Positions 7,811-14,998 of a stretch of 64,000 nt of DNA are shown one piece after another; positions within the stretch are counted from its first letter, which is position 1; each line of letters begins with the position of its first letter. A program made the position numbers and the translations under genes. The stretch spans positions 62,001 to 126,000 of the forward strand of contig JADZAN010000018.1 of assembly GCA_020852815.1 (NCBI GenBank), in the 5' to 3' direction. Origin of the DNA: Gemmatimonadaceae bacterium. Its GTDB lineage: Bacteria > Gemmatimonadota > Gemmatimonadetes > Gemmatimonadales > Gemmatimonadaceae. The notes under the pieces are model-generated. The model was not told the DNA's origin. It saw only the letters and a program-made list of their open reading frames with translations, and ran no database searches.

Positions 7811-9427
7811 TCACCCCGCGCGGCGGGGGGCGACGAACCGGCGTGACTGGCGCTCGTAGGCGTGCGCCATGGCCAGGAGCTGGGCGTCCTCTCCCGGCAG
7901 TCCAACGATGGAAAGGTTGAGTGCCGGCATCCCATCGCTCCCCATCCCGGCGGGAACGGAGATCTCGGGGAGGCCGAGGAAGTTCCCGTAGCCGAGTGGG
8001 GTGCGCACGTCGGGCCAGGGGTCGACCGCGCGCGGCGCATTGAACGGCATGGTGGGATACACCAGGGCGCGTATCCCGGCCACGCGCATCGACTCGGCGA
8101 GCAGGGCGACCACCTCGCGCCGCGAGCGGGCAAAGGAGCGCCCGGCGGGATCGTCGGCCATCGACTGCGTGAGCAGTGGAACGCAGGCCTCGAACGTCTC
8201 CGGGAGGACGTCGTAGAAGGCGCGATAGGCGGCGTAGCCGCGCCGCACGCCCTCCAGCGCCTCGTTGGTGCTGGCGGTGCGCCCGGCGAAGTAATGGAGC
8301 AGCGCGGCGGCGGTGGGCGCCGGAGACCGGGAGTCGGGGACGGCGTCGCCGCGTGCCGCGGCGCGCTGGGTAAACAGGTCGCGGACGTTGACGCGCGTGA
8401 CGGGGGCGTCGAAGGCATCGACCGTGGCGCCGGCGAGGCGCAGGTCGCCTAACGCGCGGTCCCACGCGGCGAGCGCCTCGGGGGTCATCTGGGCGCGCGG
8501 GGCGTGCACCTCCACGATCCCGAGCCTGGTGTTGGCCAGCGCCGTGTCGGACAGCCGGGGGAGCGCGCCCCCCGCCCACCGCTGGGCGAGCGCCAGCGGG
8601 TCCGAGCGGTCGGCGCCGGCGATGGCCGCCAGCAGCAACGCGGCGTCGGCCACCGTCCGCGCCAGCGGCCCGTGCGTGTCGAGGTACGGCCACGTGGGAA
8701 TCACGCCGGTGCGCGGCACCAGGCCGAAGGTCGGCTTCATCCCCACCACACCGGTGAATTGCGCCGGGATGCGGTTCGAGCCCCCGTCGTCGGTGCCTAA
8801 CGCGGCGAACGCCATCCCCATCGCCACCGCCACCGCCGAGCCAGCGCTCGACCCGCCCGGCGTCTTCGTCCCCGTGGCATCGTGCGGGTTGCGCACCTGC
8901 CCCGTGTGGCTGCTCGTCCCGTTGCCGCGATAGGCAAAATCGTCGGCGGCCGTCTTCCCCAGCACGATGGCGCCGGCGGCGCGCATCCGTTGCACCTCCA
9001 GCGCGTCGCGCCTCACCCCCTCCGGAAAGAGACGCGCCCACTCGGCGCTCGAGGCGGTCGTTGGGAGGGCGCGCATGTCATAGATCGACTTGGCGAAGAG
9101 CGGGACGCCGTCCAACGGGCCGTGCGTTCGCCCCGCGCGCAGGCGTGCGTCGGCCTCGCGCGCCTCGGCGAGCGCCGTGGCCGAGAGTGCGTCGATGGCG
9201 CGCATCGCCGCCCCATCGGAGCGGCAGCGGTCGAGTGCGCGCGCCGTTACCTCGGCCGACGTCCAGGCACGACGGCGACGCCCGGCTTGGAAGTCGGCGC
9301 TCGTGCCATCGAGCGGATCGTCCGCCGTGCGGAGCACAGGGAGGCCCGGCTCCATCGCCTGGCCGGCGATGGGGAGGGCGACGAGGGCGGCGAGCTGGGC
9401 GAGCGTTTCGCGGCGGGTGGGCGACAC
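7811..9427 (-). CDS. Amidase-signature family hydrolase, exported
   Basis: A 538-residue amidase of the GatA-like family, which cleaves amides by a Ser-cisSer-Lys triad. Visible elements: the Lys in GVPLFAKSIYD, the glycine-rich GGSSAGSAVAVAMGMA carrying the cis-Ser, and the nucleophile region GTDDGGSNRIPAQFTG (usual form GTDTGGSIRIPA), followed by GMKPTFGLV. The N-terminus (SPTRRETLAQLAALVALPIAG) looks like a twin-arginine or Sec leader, so it is likely periplasmic rather than the tRNA-dependent amidotransferase. The substrate may be an aryl or fatty amide or peptide amide. It follows the luciferase-like oxidoreductase gene on the same strand with an 88-base gap. Confidence 0.9.
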   Translation of the reverse strand: MSPTRRETLAQLAALVALPIAGQAMEPGLPVLRTADDPLDGTSADFQAGRRRRAWTSAEVTARALDRCRSDGAAMRAIDALSATALAEAREADARLRAGRTHGPLDGVPLFAKSIYDMRALPTTASSAEWARLFPEGVRRDALEVQRMRAAGAIVLGKTAADDFAYRGNGTSSHTGQVRNPHDATGTKTPGGSSAGSAVAVAMGMAFAALGTDDGGSNRIPAQFTGVVGMKPTFGLVPRTGVIPTWPYLDTHGPLARTVADAALLLAAIAGADRSDPLALAQRWAGGALPRLSDTALANTRLGIVEVHAPRAQMTPEALAAWDRALGDLRLAGATVDAFDAPVTRVNVRDLFTQRAAARGDAVPDSRSPAPTAAALLHYFAGRTASTNEALEGVRRGYAAYRAFYDVLPETFEACVPLLTQSMADDPAGRSFARSRREVVALLAESMRVAGIRALVYPTMPFNAPRAVDPWPDVRTPLGYGNFLGLPEISVPAGMGSDGMPALNLSIVGLPGEDAQLLAMAHAYERQSRRFVAPRRAG

Positions 9428-9515
9428 GAGGCGATGCGGAGAGCGTGGGTTGGGGGCGTGGCATGCGCGATCTCACACCCCCGGCCCACGAATCAACGGC
9501 CGCCGGGGACGACGG

Positions 9516-10589
9516 TCAATGCCGATCGTCGTTCCCCCGGGACGACTCGGCGACGATGGCCCGCACGCGAGGAGCGACTTCACGCCCGAACAGTTCGATG
9601 CAGCGCATCATCTTGTCGTGCGAGAGCGTGCCCGCGCTGTACTTCATGTCGAAGCGCGCGGCGCCCATCAGCTGCACCGTTGCCGCGATGCGGCGCGCGA
9701 CGGTCTCCGGCGAGCCGACGTACAGCGAGCCATGGTCGGCCTCGCGTTCGAAGTCGCTGCGGTTGGTTGGGGGCCAGCCGCGCTCGGCGCCAATCCGGTC
9801 GCGCATCTCGCGCCACGGTCCGTACATCTCGTCGCGCGCCTGCCGGTCGGAGTCGGCGACGTAGCCGTGCGAGTGGATCGCCACCGGGAGCGCCGGCGCG
9901 CCCCGCTGGGCCAGCGTGCCGCGGAACAGCTCCACATAGGGGAGGAAGCGCCGCGGGTCGCCGCCGATGATGGCGAGGATGAGCGGCATTCCGTAGTTGG
10001 CCGCGCGCACCACCGATTCCGGGCTCCCGCCCACGCCGATCCACGTCTTGATCGATCCGCCCTGCGTGGACGGGTAGACGCGCTTGTCGGCAATGGGTGC
10101 GCGCGTCTTGCCGCGCCAGGTGAGCGGCGTGCCGGTGCGATCGGACTCGAGCACCTTGGCGAACAGCTCCAGTCGCTCCTCGAAGAGAAGTTCGTACTGT
10201 TCGAGCGGGAAGCCGAAGAGGGGGAACGACTCGGTGAACGAGCCGCGCCCGAGGATGATCTCGGCGCGGCCGTTGGAGGCGGCATCGAGCGTCGAGAAGC
10301 GTTGGAAGACGCGCACCGGATCGTCGGACGAGAGCACCGTCACCGCCGAGCCAAGGCGAATGCGCGAGGTGCGACCGGCGATGGTGGCCAGGACCATCTC
10401 GGGCGACGAGATGGCGAAGTCGGCGCGATGGTGTTCGCCGATGCCGAAGAAGTCGACGCCCACCTGGTCGGCGAGCACCGCCTCCTCGATCACGTCGCGA
10501 ATGACCTGCGGGTGGCCGAGGAGCGTTCCCGACGAGTCGCGCGTGACATCGCCAAAGGTCTCGAGGCCGAGTTCCAGCGGGTGGGACAT
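9516..10589 (-). CDS. LLM-class flavin-dependent oxidoreductase (luciferase-like monooxygenase)
   Basis: A 357-residue TIM-barrel flavoenzyme of the bacterial luciferase-like family. Supporting segments: GVDFFGIGEHHRADFA at the first strands, RIRLGSAVTVLSSDDPVRV, EIILGRGSFTESFPLFG, then GSIKTWIGVGGSPESV and GSLYVGSPETVARRI, all typical of the family. Such enzymes use FMNH2 or F420 supplied by another reductase; no partner reductase is nearby and the substrate is unknown. It is cytoplasmic. It starts 31 bases after the kinase gene ends and precedes the amidase, so these may share a transcript. Confidence 0.92.
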   Translation of the reverse strand: MSHPLELGLETFGDVTRDSSGTLLGHPQVIRDVIEEAVLADQVGVDFFGIGEHHRADFAISSPEMVLATIAGRTSRIRLGSAVTVLSSDDPVRVFQRFSTLDAASNGRAEIILGRGSFTESFPLFGFPLEQYELLFEERLELFAKVLESDRTGTPLTWRGKTRAPIADKRVYPSTQGGSIKTWIGVGGSPESVVRAANYGMPLILAIIGGDPRRFLPYVELFRGTLAQRGAPALPVAIHSHGYVADSDRQARDEMYGPWREMRDRIGAERGWPPTNRSDFEREADHGSLYVGSPETVARRIAATVQLMGAARFDMKYSAGTLSHDKMMRCIELFGREVAPRVRAIVAESSRGNDDRH

Positions 10590-10620
10590 GGGAAGGATGG
10601 TGTGAAGGGGTCGGAGCGCT

Positions 10621-12546
10621 TCAGCGTGGCGTGGGGATGCGCGCCGGGCCTAACGAGCGGTGCGCCATGGCATCGTCGACCTCGCGTTGCGCCTCGGCCA
10701 GTCGTCGCACGTCGTCGCCCAGCAGGCGCGCCGCGTCGATGAGCGTGGTGAGCGGCGCCAGGTCGCTGGCGCCGGCGTGCAGGCGCAGGAGGTCGAGGCG
10801 AATCCCTTCCAGCGCAGCGACGCTCTCCGCGAGATGGCGCGCCGCCGCATCGCGCCGCGAGGAGAGTGCGGGGGCATTGCCGGGTCCCGAGGCGACCAGC
10901 GCGTCCACGACCTCCATCTCCGCGCGCGCCTCGCTGGCCCGCGCCTCGAGCGCGTCGACGATGGCAGGGAGGTCGGAGAGGCGTTCCCTGTACGCGTCGG
11001 GAAGTGCGGCAAAGAGGTCGCCAGCCGCAACGCCCAGCGCTGCTTCGGTGGCACGGAAGGCGGCGCCCCCCACCGCCCGCGACCGCTCGGGGGCGCCCAA
11101 CCGCTTCGCGAGCCAGTCGCCGAGACGGCCCGTCCACAGGCGGTCGCGAACGCCCGCCTGCCAGAGCGCGCGGACTTTCCGGGGAATGAAGCGTACGCCG
11201 AGGGCGTTGCTGACGGCCCCCAGCAGCATCGTCGACGCCACGGGACCAAAGATCAGCAGCAGAGAGGTCCGGTTCTCGTGGAAGACATCGGCGAGCATGA
11301 GGCCGGCGGTGACGGCGAGCCACGACGCCGATGCGACCGTGCCGATGCGCAGCAGTCGGTGCGCCTTCGGTTCCTCGTCGTCGCGCGTGAGCGCCTCGCG
11401 CTCCTCGCGTTCGCGGCGCGCCACGTCGAGGGCGCGGCGCAGGTCGGCCAGCGAGTGCCCGGCCTTGAACTGCCGCTGCGCCTGATTGATGTGGAATCCA
11501 ACGATCGGAAACAGGGGGAGCGAGGTGATCGCCCCGAGCAGCACGATATCGCCCGGTCCATCGGGACGGTTCCCCGTGACCCAGGCGATGAGATTGGCCA
11601 ACGTCAGCGTGCCGAAGACCGACATCCACCCCATGTACGGGACGAGGAGCGCGTTACGCGCTTCGAGCCAGGCGCGGAGCGACGTGGGGAGCGCGGGACG
11701 CGCATCCGGGGCGGGGGCGAGCGCCGCCGCCAGCGCCTCTCCATCCTGAAAGCGCATCGCGGGGTCGCGCGCCAGGCAACGGTCGATCGCTGCCGCGAAA
11801 GCGAGCGGGAGTCCTGGTGCGGCGCGACTCACACCAGGCGCCGCTTCGTTGGCCTGCCTTACGAGAAGCGCCGGGAGATTCGCCGCCTCGAAGGGCAGTC
11901 GCCCGCTGACACTCAGGTAGCCCACGACGCCGAGCGCGTAGAGATCGCTCCGCCCATCGATTGGTGCGCTCGCTCCCTGCTCGGGACTCATGAAGTGCGC
12001 CGTCCCCATGAGCTTTCCCGGATCGGTATCGGGCAACGACGCACCGCCGTGGGCAATCCCGAAGTCGGTGACCATCGCCCGTCCGGTCGCTCCCTCGAGC
12101 AGGATGTTGTCGGGCTTCACGTCGCGATGCACGATGCCGCGTCCGTGCGCGTAGGCGAGCGCCCACGCCACCTCGCGCATCACGCGCGCTGCCTCGGCGG
12201 CCGGGAGCGGACCGCGCGTGCGCAGCCGTTCACCCAGCGTCTCGCCCTCCACGTAACTCATCACGAAGAAGACGAAGCCGCCGGCCTCGCCCACGCGATG
12301 GATGGGGACGATGTGCGGGTGCGAGAGCCCGGCCGCGGTGCGCGCCTCGCGCAGGAAGCGCTCGCGGGCAGTGGCGTTCACCGCCAGCTGCGACGGGAGC
12401 ACCTTGATGGCAACGTCGCGGTCCAGCTGCACGTCGCGCGCGAGGTAGACGATGCCCATTCCGCCGCGCCCCAGCTCGCGCTGGAGCGAATACTCACCAG
12501 CGAGCGCGGATTGCAGCGCGAGAAACTCGGGACTAGGGGAGGTCAT
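10621..12546 (-). CDS. Membrane serine/threonine protein kinase with multi-pass C-terminal half
   Basis: A 641-residue PknB-type kinase. The catalytic domain occupies about residues 19-280 with the P loop GRGGMG (26-31), ATP Lys48 in VAIK, IVHRDVKPDN with catalytic Asp142, and DFG at 161-163. After it come paired hydrophobic segments (LLVPYMGWMSVFGTLTLANL, IVLLGAITSLPLFPIVGF, then ASWLAVTAGLMLADVF and LLLIFGPVASTMLLGAVSNA). A long charged helical region follows that may form a coiled coil. There is no PASTA or TPR sensor. The start at 12546 overlaps the queG stop by 14 bases, implying translational coupling. A TTA-GGC Leu-Gly pair from the GCCTAACG motif lies near the C-terminus. Confidence 0.93.
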   Translation of the reverse strand: MTSPSPEFLALQSALAGEYSLQRELGRGGMGIVYLARDVQLDRDVAIKVLPSQLAVNATARERFLREARTAAGLSHPHIVPIHRVGEAGGFVFFVMSYVEGETLGERLRTRGPLPAAEAARVMREVAWALAYAHGRGIVHRDVKPDNILLEGATGRAMVTDFGIAHGGASLPDTDPGKLMGTAHFMSPEQGASAPIDGRSDLYALGVVGYLSVSGRLPFEAANLPALLVRQANEAAPGVSRAAPGLPLAFAAAIDRCLARDPAMRFQDGEALAAALAPAPDARPALPTSLRAWLEARNALLVPYMGWMSVFGTLTLANLIAWVTGNRPDGPGDIVLLGAITSLPLFPIVGFHINQAQRQFKAGHSLADLRRALDVARREREEREALTRDDEEPKAHRLLRIGTVASASWLAVTAGLMLADVFHENRTSLLLIFGPVASTMLLGAVSNALGVRFIPRKVRALWQAGVRDRLWTGRLGDWLAKRLGAPERSRAVGGAAFRATEAALGVAAGDLFAALPDAYRERLSDLPAIVDALEARASEARAEMEVVDALVASGPGNAPALSSRRDAAARHLAESVAALEGIRLDLLRLHAGASDLAPLTTLIDAARLLGDDVRRLAEAQREVDDAMAHRSLGPARIPTPR

Positions 12547-13651
12547 GACGATGTGGCTGTGGTGTGCGGTCACCGATGCGCGCGATGGCCCAGGCCGCGT
12601 GCTCATGCACGACCGGTTCGGCGTCGTCGAGGGCGCGCGTCAACGCGTCCACGTCATCTGCCGTCCCGACGTTCCCCAGGACCACCGCTGCGTTCCGCTT
12701 GAGCCCCGCGAGCTTGGCGCGCTTCATGGGCGAGCGGCGGAACGACTCGGCGAAATCGCCCGGCGACATGGCGAGGAGGTCGCGCGCCAGCGCTCGTGCG
12801 TCCTTGTCGCCTAACGCTTCGCGCGGCATGTACGGCGAGTCGTGGGGGAGTGCCTTGGCGAACTTCACGTTCCACGGGCACACCTCCTGGCAGATGTCGC
12901 AGCCGTAGAGCCAGCTCCCCACCTGCTCGCGCAACGCCTCCGGGATGGCGCCGCGGTTCTCGATCGTGAGGTAGGAGATGCAGCGCGTGGCGTCGAGTTC
13001 ATGTGGCGCGACCAGCGCCTGCGTGGGGCATGCCGTGAGGCAACGCGTGCAACGGCCGCACTTGTCCCCGGCAAATGGGGCGCTGGGCACCAACTCGAGC
13101 GCCACGAAGAGCGAGCCGAGGAAGAAGTACGAACCGCGCGATGGGTTGATCAGGTTGGTGTTCTTCCCGAACCACCCGAGGCCGGCGCGCCGGGCCAGGT
13201 CCCGCTCGAGGATCGGCGCCGTGTCGACGTAGGCGCGGCCATTCACTGGCGCGCCGGCAGCCTCCGACAGCCAGGCGTGCAGCGCCTGCAGGCGCGACTT
13301 CATCACGTCGTGGTAGTCCTCGCCGCGCGCATAACGAGCGACGGGACCGGCGGGCTGCTTGCCACCGTAGTCCATCGCCACGACGATGGCGCTGACGGCG
13401 CCGGGGTGCGGGCGCGTGGTGTCGTGGCGCAGCCCCGGATCGCGCGCCATGTACCCCATGTCACCGTGGCGCCCGCCGGCAATCCAGGCATCGAAGTGGC
13501 GGGCAGTCTCCGCCGTGCCTAACTGTACGATGCCGACAAGGTCGAAGCCCAGCGCATAGGCCTGGCGCTCGATGCGCTGCTCGAGCGTTGCCGGCGCGGT
13601 GTCGAGGGGGGCGGCGTTGCCTGGCGCGGCGCGCCGCGCCGTCTGGCTCAC
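12533..13651 (-). CDS. queG: Epoxyqueuosine reductase
   Basis: A 372-residue enzyme that performs the last step of queuosine tRNA modification, reducing epoxyqueuosine in tRNA with a cobalamin cofactor and two [4Fe-4S] clusters. Both cluster motifs are present: CGRCTRCLTACPTQAL, and CDICQEVCPWN shared with the preceding Cys. GRAYVDTAPILERDLARRAG and GWFGKNTNLI are family signatures. The end carries a short HEAT-like repeat region. I take the GTG at 13651, which overlaps the preceding gene's TGA as GTGA and gives the usual family length (E. coli about 379). A longer upstream frame is only the shadow of the preceding gene. Confidence 0.95.
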   Translation of the reverse strand: MSQTARRAAPGNAAPLDTAPATLEQRIERQAYALGFDLVGIVQLGTAETARHFDAWIAGGRHGDMGYMARDPGLRHDTTRPHPGAVSAIVVAMDYGGKQPAGPVARYARGEDYHDVMKSRLQALHAWLSEAAGAPVNGRAYVDTAPILERDLARRAGLGWFGKNTNLINPSRGSYFFLGSLFVALELVPSAPFAGDKCGRCTRCLTACPTQALVAPHELDATRCISYLTIENRGAIPEALREQVGSWLYGCDICQEVCPWNVKFAKALPHDSPYMPREALGDKDARALARDLLAMSPGDFAESFRRSPMKRAKLAGLKRNAAVVLGNVGTADDVDALTRALDDAEPVVHEHAAWAIARIGDRTPQPHRHDLP

Positions 13652-13896
13652 GGCTGCTTTCCCACCCAGCGCGCGTACCGAATGATGTCGTCCGCGGGTG
13701 GCGTGACATCGGGATCGCCGTAGGCGGTGTGCATGCGCCAACGCACGTACTTGCGCGACGGGAGCGGAAGGAACGGGAAGCGCGCGTACCACCCGTTGGC
13801 GCGAAAACGCCAGGCAACGCGAATCAGGTCGGCGGCAAGCGCCGGACGACGGACGGCGGCAAGGGCGAGCTGGACGGTGAGGCGACCCCAGGACAT
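13648..13896 (-). CDS. Small conserved protein translationally coupled to queG
   Basis: An 82-residue basic protein, possibly starting upstream of 13896. It is rich in Arg and Trp with the phrase RWRMHTAYGDP followed by PPADDIIRYARW at the C-terminus. No signal or membrane segment is evident. Its TGA overlaps the GTG of queG by four bases, so the two are read from one message. The coupling is the main reason to accept it as real; I do not recognise a function, and a role in queuosine metabolism is only suggested by position. Confidence 0.65.
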   Translation of the reverse strand: MSWGRLTVQLALAAVRRPALAADLIRVAWRFRANGWYARFPFLPLPSRKYVRWRMHTAYGDPDVTPPADDIIRYARWVGKQP

Positions 13897-13925
13897 GGGT
13901 GAAATGTAGGGACACCCACCGCGCC

Positions 13926-14010
13926 AGCCATAGGGCCCGCGTCTCACGTCGCGCCCACCGCGCGCTCACCGCGCGCTCACCGCGCGCTCACCGCGCGCCG
14001 GGCTATGGCT
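13926..14010 (-). terminator. Inverted arms enclosing the tandem repeat, possible terminator
   Basis: AGCCATAG (13926-13933) is the exact reverse complement of CTATGGCT (14003-14010), and four more pairs form inside after a two-base bulge. The right arm contains the stop codon of the binding-protein gene. The large loop and absence of a T tract make a factor-independent terminator doubtful. Confidence 0.3.
13957..14000. repeat. Tandem 11-bp repeat ACCGCGCGCTC
   Basis: Three perfect copies of ACCGCGCGCTC (13957-13967, 13968-13978, 13979-13989) and a degenerate fourth lie just downstream of the binding-protein gene on the - strand. They fall inside the loop of the flanking inverted arms. The period is not that of a CRISPR array. 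Confidence 0.8.
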
Positions 14011-14998
14011 TGACGCTCCCCTCTCTCGTGATCTGCTGGGTGCCGAGCGTGATGCGATGCGGCGTTTGCTCCCCGCCGAGAATCTTGGCGGCAATCTCGA
14101 TGGCTTCCTTGCCCCCGGTGGGATAGACGAAGGTCGCGGCGAGCTTGCCGTCCTGCACGGCCTGCTTCCCGCCGTCCAGCCCGGGGAGGCCGTCGATCCC
14201 GACGAACTTCATCGCCGCGTCGCGCCCCTTGGCCTTCGCGGCGAGATAGGCCCCCATCGCCATGGGATCGTTATGCGCGTACACGAGGTCGATCTTCGCG
14301 TGCGCCGAGAGCGCCGCCTCCATCTGCGTCATCGCCTCCTCGCGCAGCCAGTTGGCGACCGGGTCGTGGATGATCCTGATGCCGGGGAAGCTGGCGATGG
14401 CCTCGCGGAACCCCTCGCTACGGTCGCGCGCCGGTGTCGAGCCGGGAAGCCCCTTGATCTCCACGATGTCGCCCTTGCCAGCGAGCACCTTGGCGACGAA
14501 CTCACCGGCCGCCTTCCCGATGTCGCGGTTGTTGGCGCCAATGAACGTGGTGTAGCTGTCGCCCTCGATCTCCCGGTCGAGGACGATCACGGGGATCTTC
14601 TCCTCGAAGGCGCGCTTCACGACCGGCGTGAGCGGCTTTGCCTCGTTTGGGGAGATGATGAGGAGGTCGATCTTCTGTCGCAGGAAGTTCTCGACGTCGG
14701 CGACCTGCTTGGCGTTGTCCTGCTGCGCGTCGGCATAGACGACCTCGAACTCCGGGTGCAGCTTGGCTGCCTCGGCCACCTCGGCGTTCATCGCCACGCG
14801 CCACGGTTCCCCGAGATTGGCCTGCGAGAAGCCGATGAGCTTCTTCGTCCCTTGTTCCTTCCCGCAGGCGGCGACGAGCAGGAGCGTCGCCGCACCAAGC
14901 GCGCGAACAAGGGCCCGCGCCTTACGACGAACGCCGGCGCTGGAGCCAGACCGCGGCAAGGATGATGACGCCCTTGAGGATGAGTTGGAGGTTCGCAT
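14003..14998 (-). CDS. Sugar ABC transporter substrate-binding lipoprotein (RbsB-type)
   Basis: About 331 residues from the ATG at 14998, overlapping the transporter gene by 77 bases; a TTG at 14959 is an alternative start. The leader ends in LLLVAAC, a lipobox, so the protein is membrane-tethered. The mature part is a periplasmic binding protein 4 fold like ribose/galactose binders: KKLIGFSQANLGEPWRVAMN, IDLLIISPNEAKPLTPVV, IPVIVLDREIEGDSYTTFIG, and VGIDGLPGLDGGKQAVQDG. It captures a monosaccharide for the fused ATPase-permease encoded just upstream. The sugar is not legible from sequence, but the neighbouring isomerase suggests a pentose or fucose. Confidence 0.93.
   Translation of the reverse strand: MRTSNSSSRASSSLPRSGSSAGVRRKARALVRALGAATLLLVAACGKEQGTKKLIGFSQANLGEPWRVAMNAEVAEAAKLHPEFEVVYADAQQDNAKQVADVENFLRQKIDLLIISPNEAKPLTPVVKRAFEEKIPVIVLDREIEGDSYTTFIGANNRDIGKAAGEFVAKVLAGKGDIVEIKGLPGSTPARDRSEGFREAIASFPGIRIIHDPVANWLREEAMTQMEAALSAHAKIDLVYAHNDPMAMGAYLAAKAKGRDAAMKFVGIDGLPGLDGGKQAVQDGKLAATFVYPTGGKEAIEIAAKILGGEQTPHRITLGTQQITREGSVKP

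Noticed and set aside
10660-12702. 680-codon open frame on the + strand
   Set aside because: Entirely antisense to the kinase, whose catalytic motifs are intact; composition is Arg-rich and unstructured.
13652-13969. N-terminal extension of QueG by about 106 residues
   Set aside because: The extension is the shadow of the small coupled gene in another frame; GTG 13651 gives the normal family length and the GTGA overlap.
13957-14000. Possible CRISPR or replication iterons in the 11-bp repeat
   Set aside because: No spacers, only three and a half copies, and no cas, rep or dnaA gene nearby.
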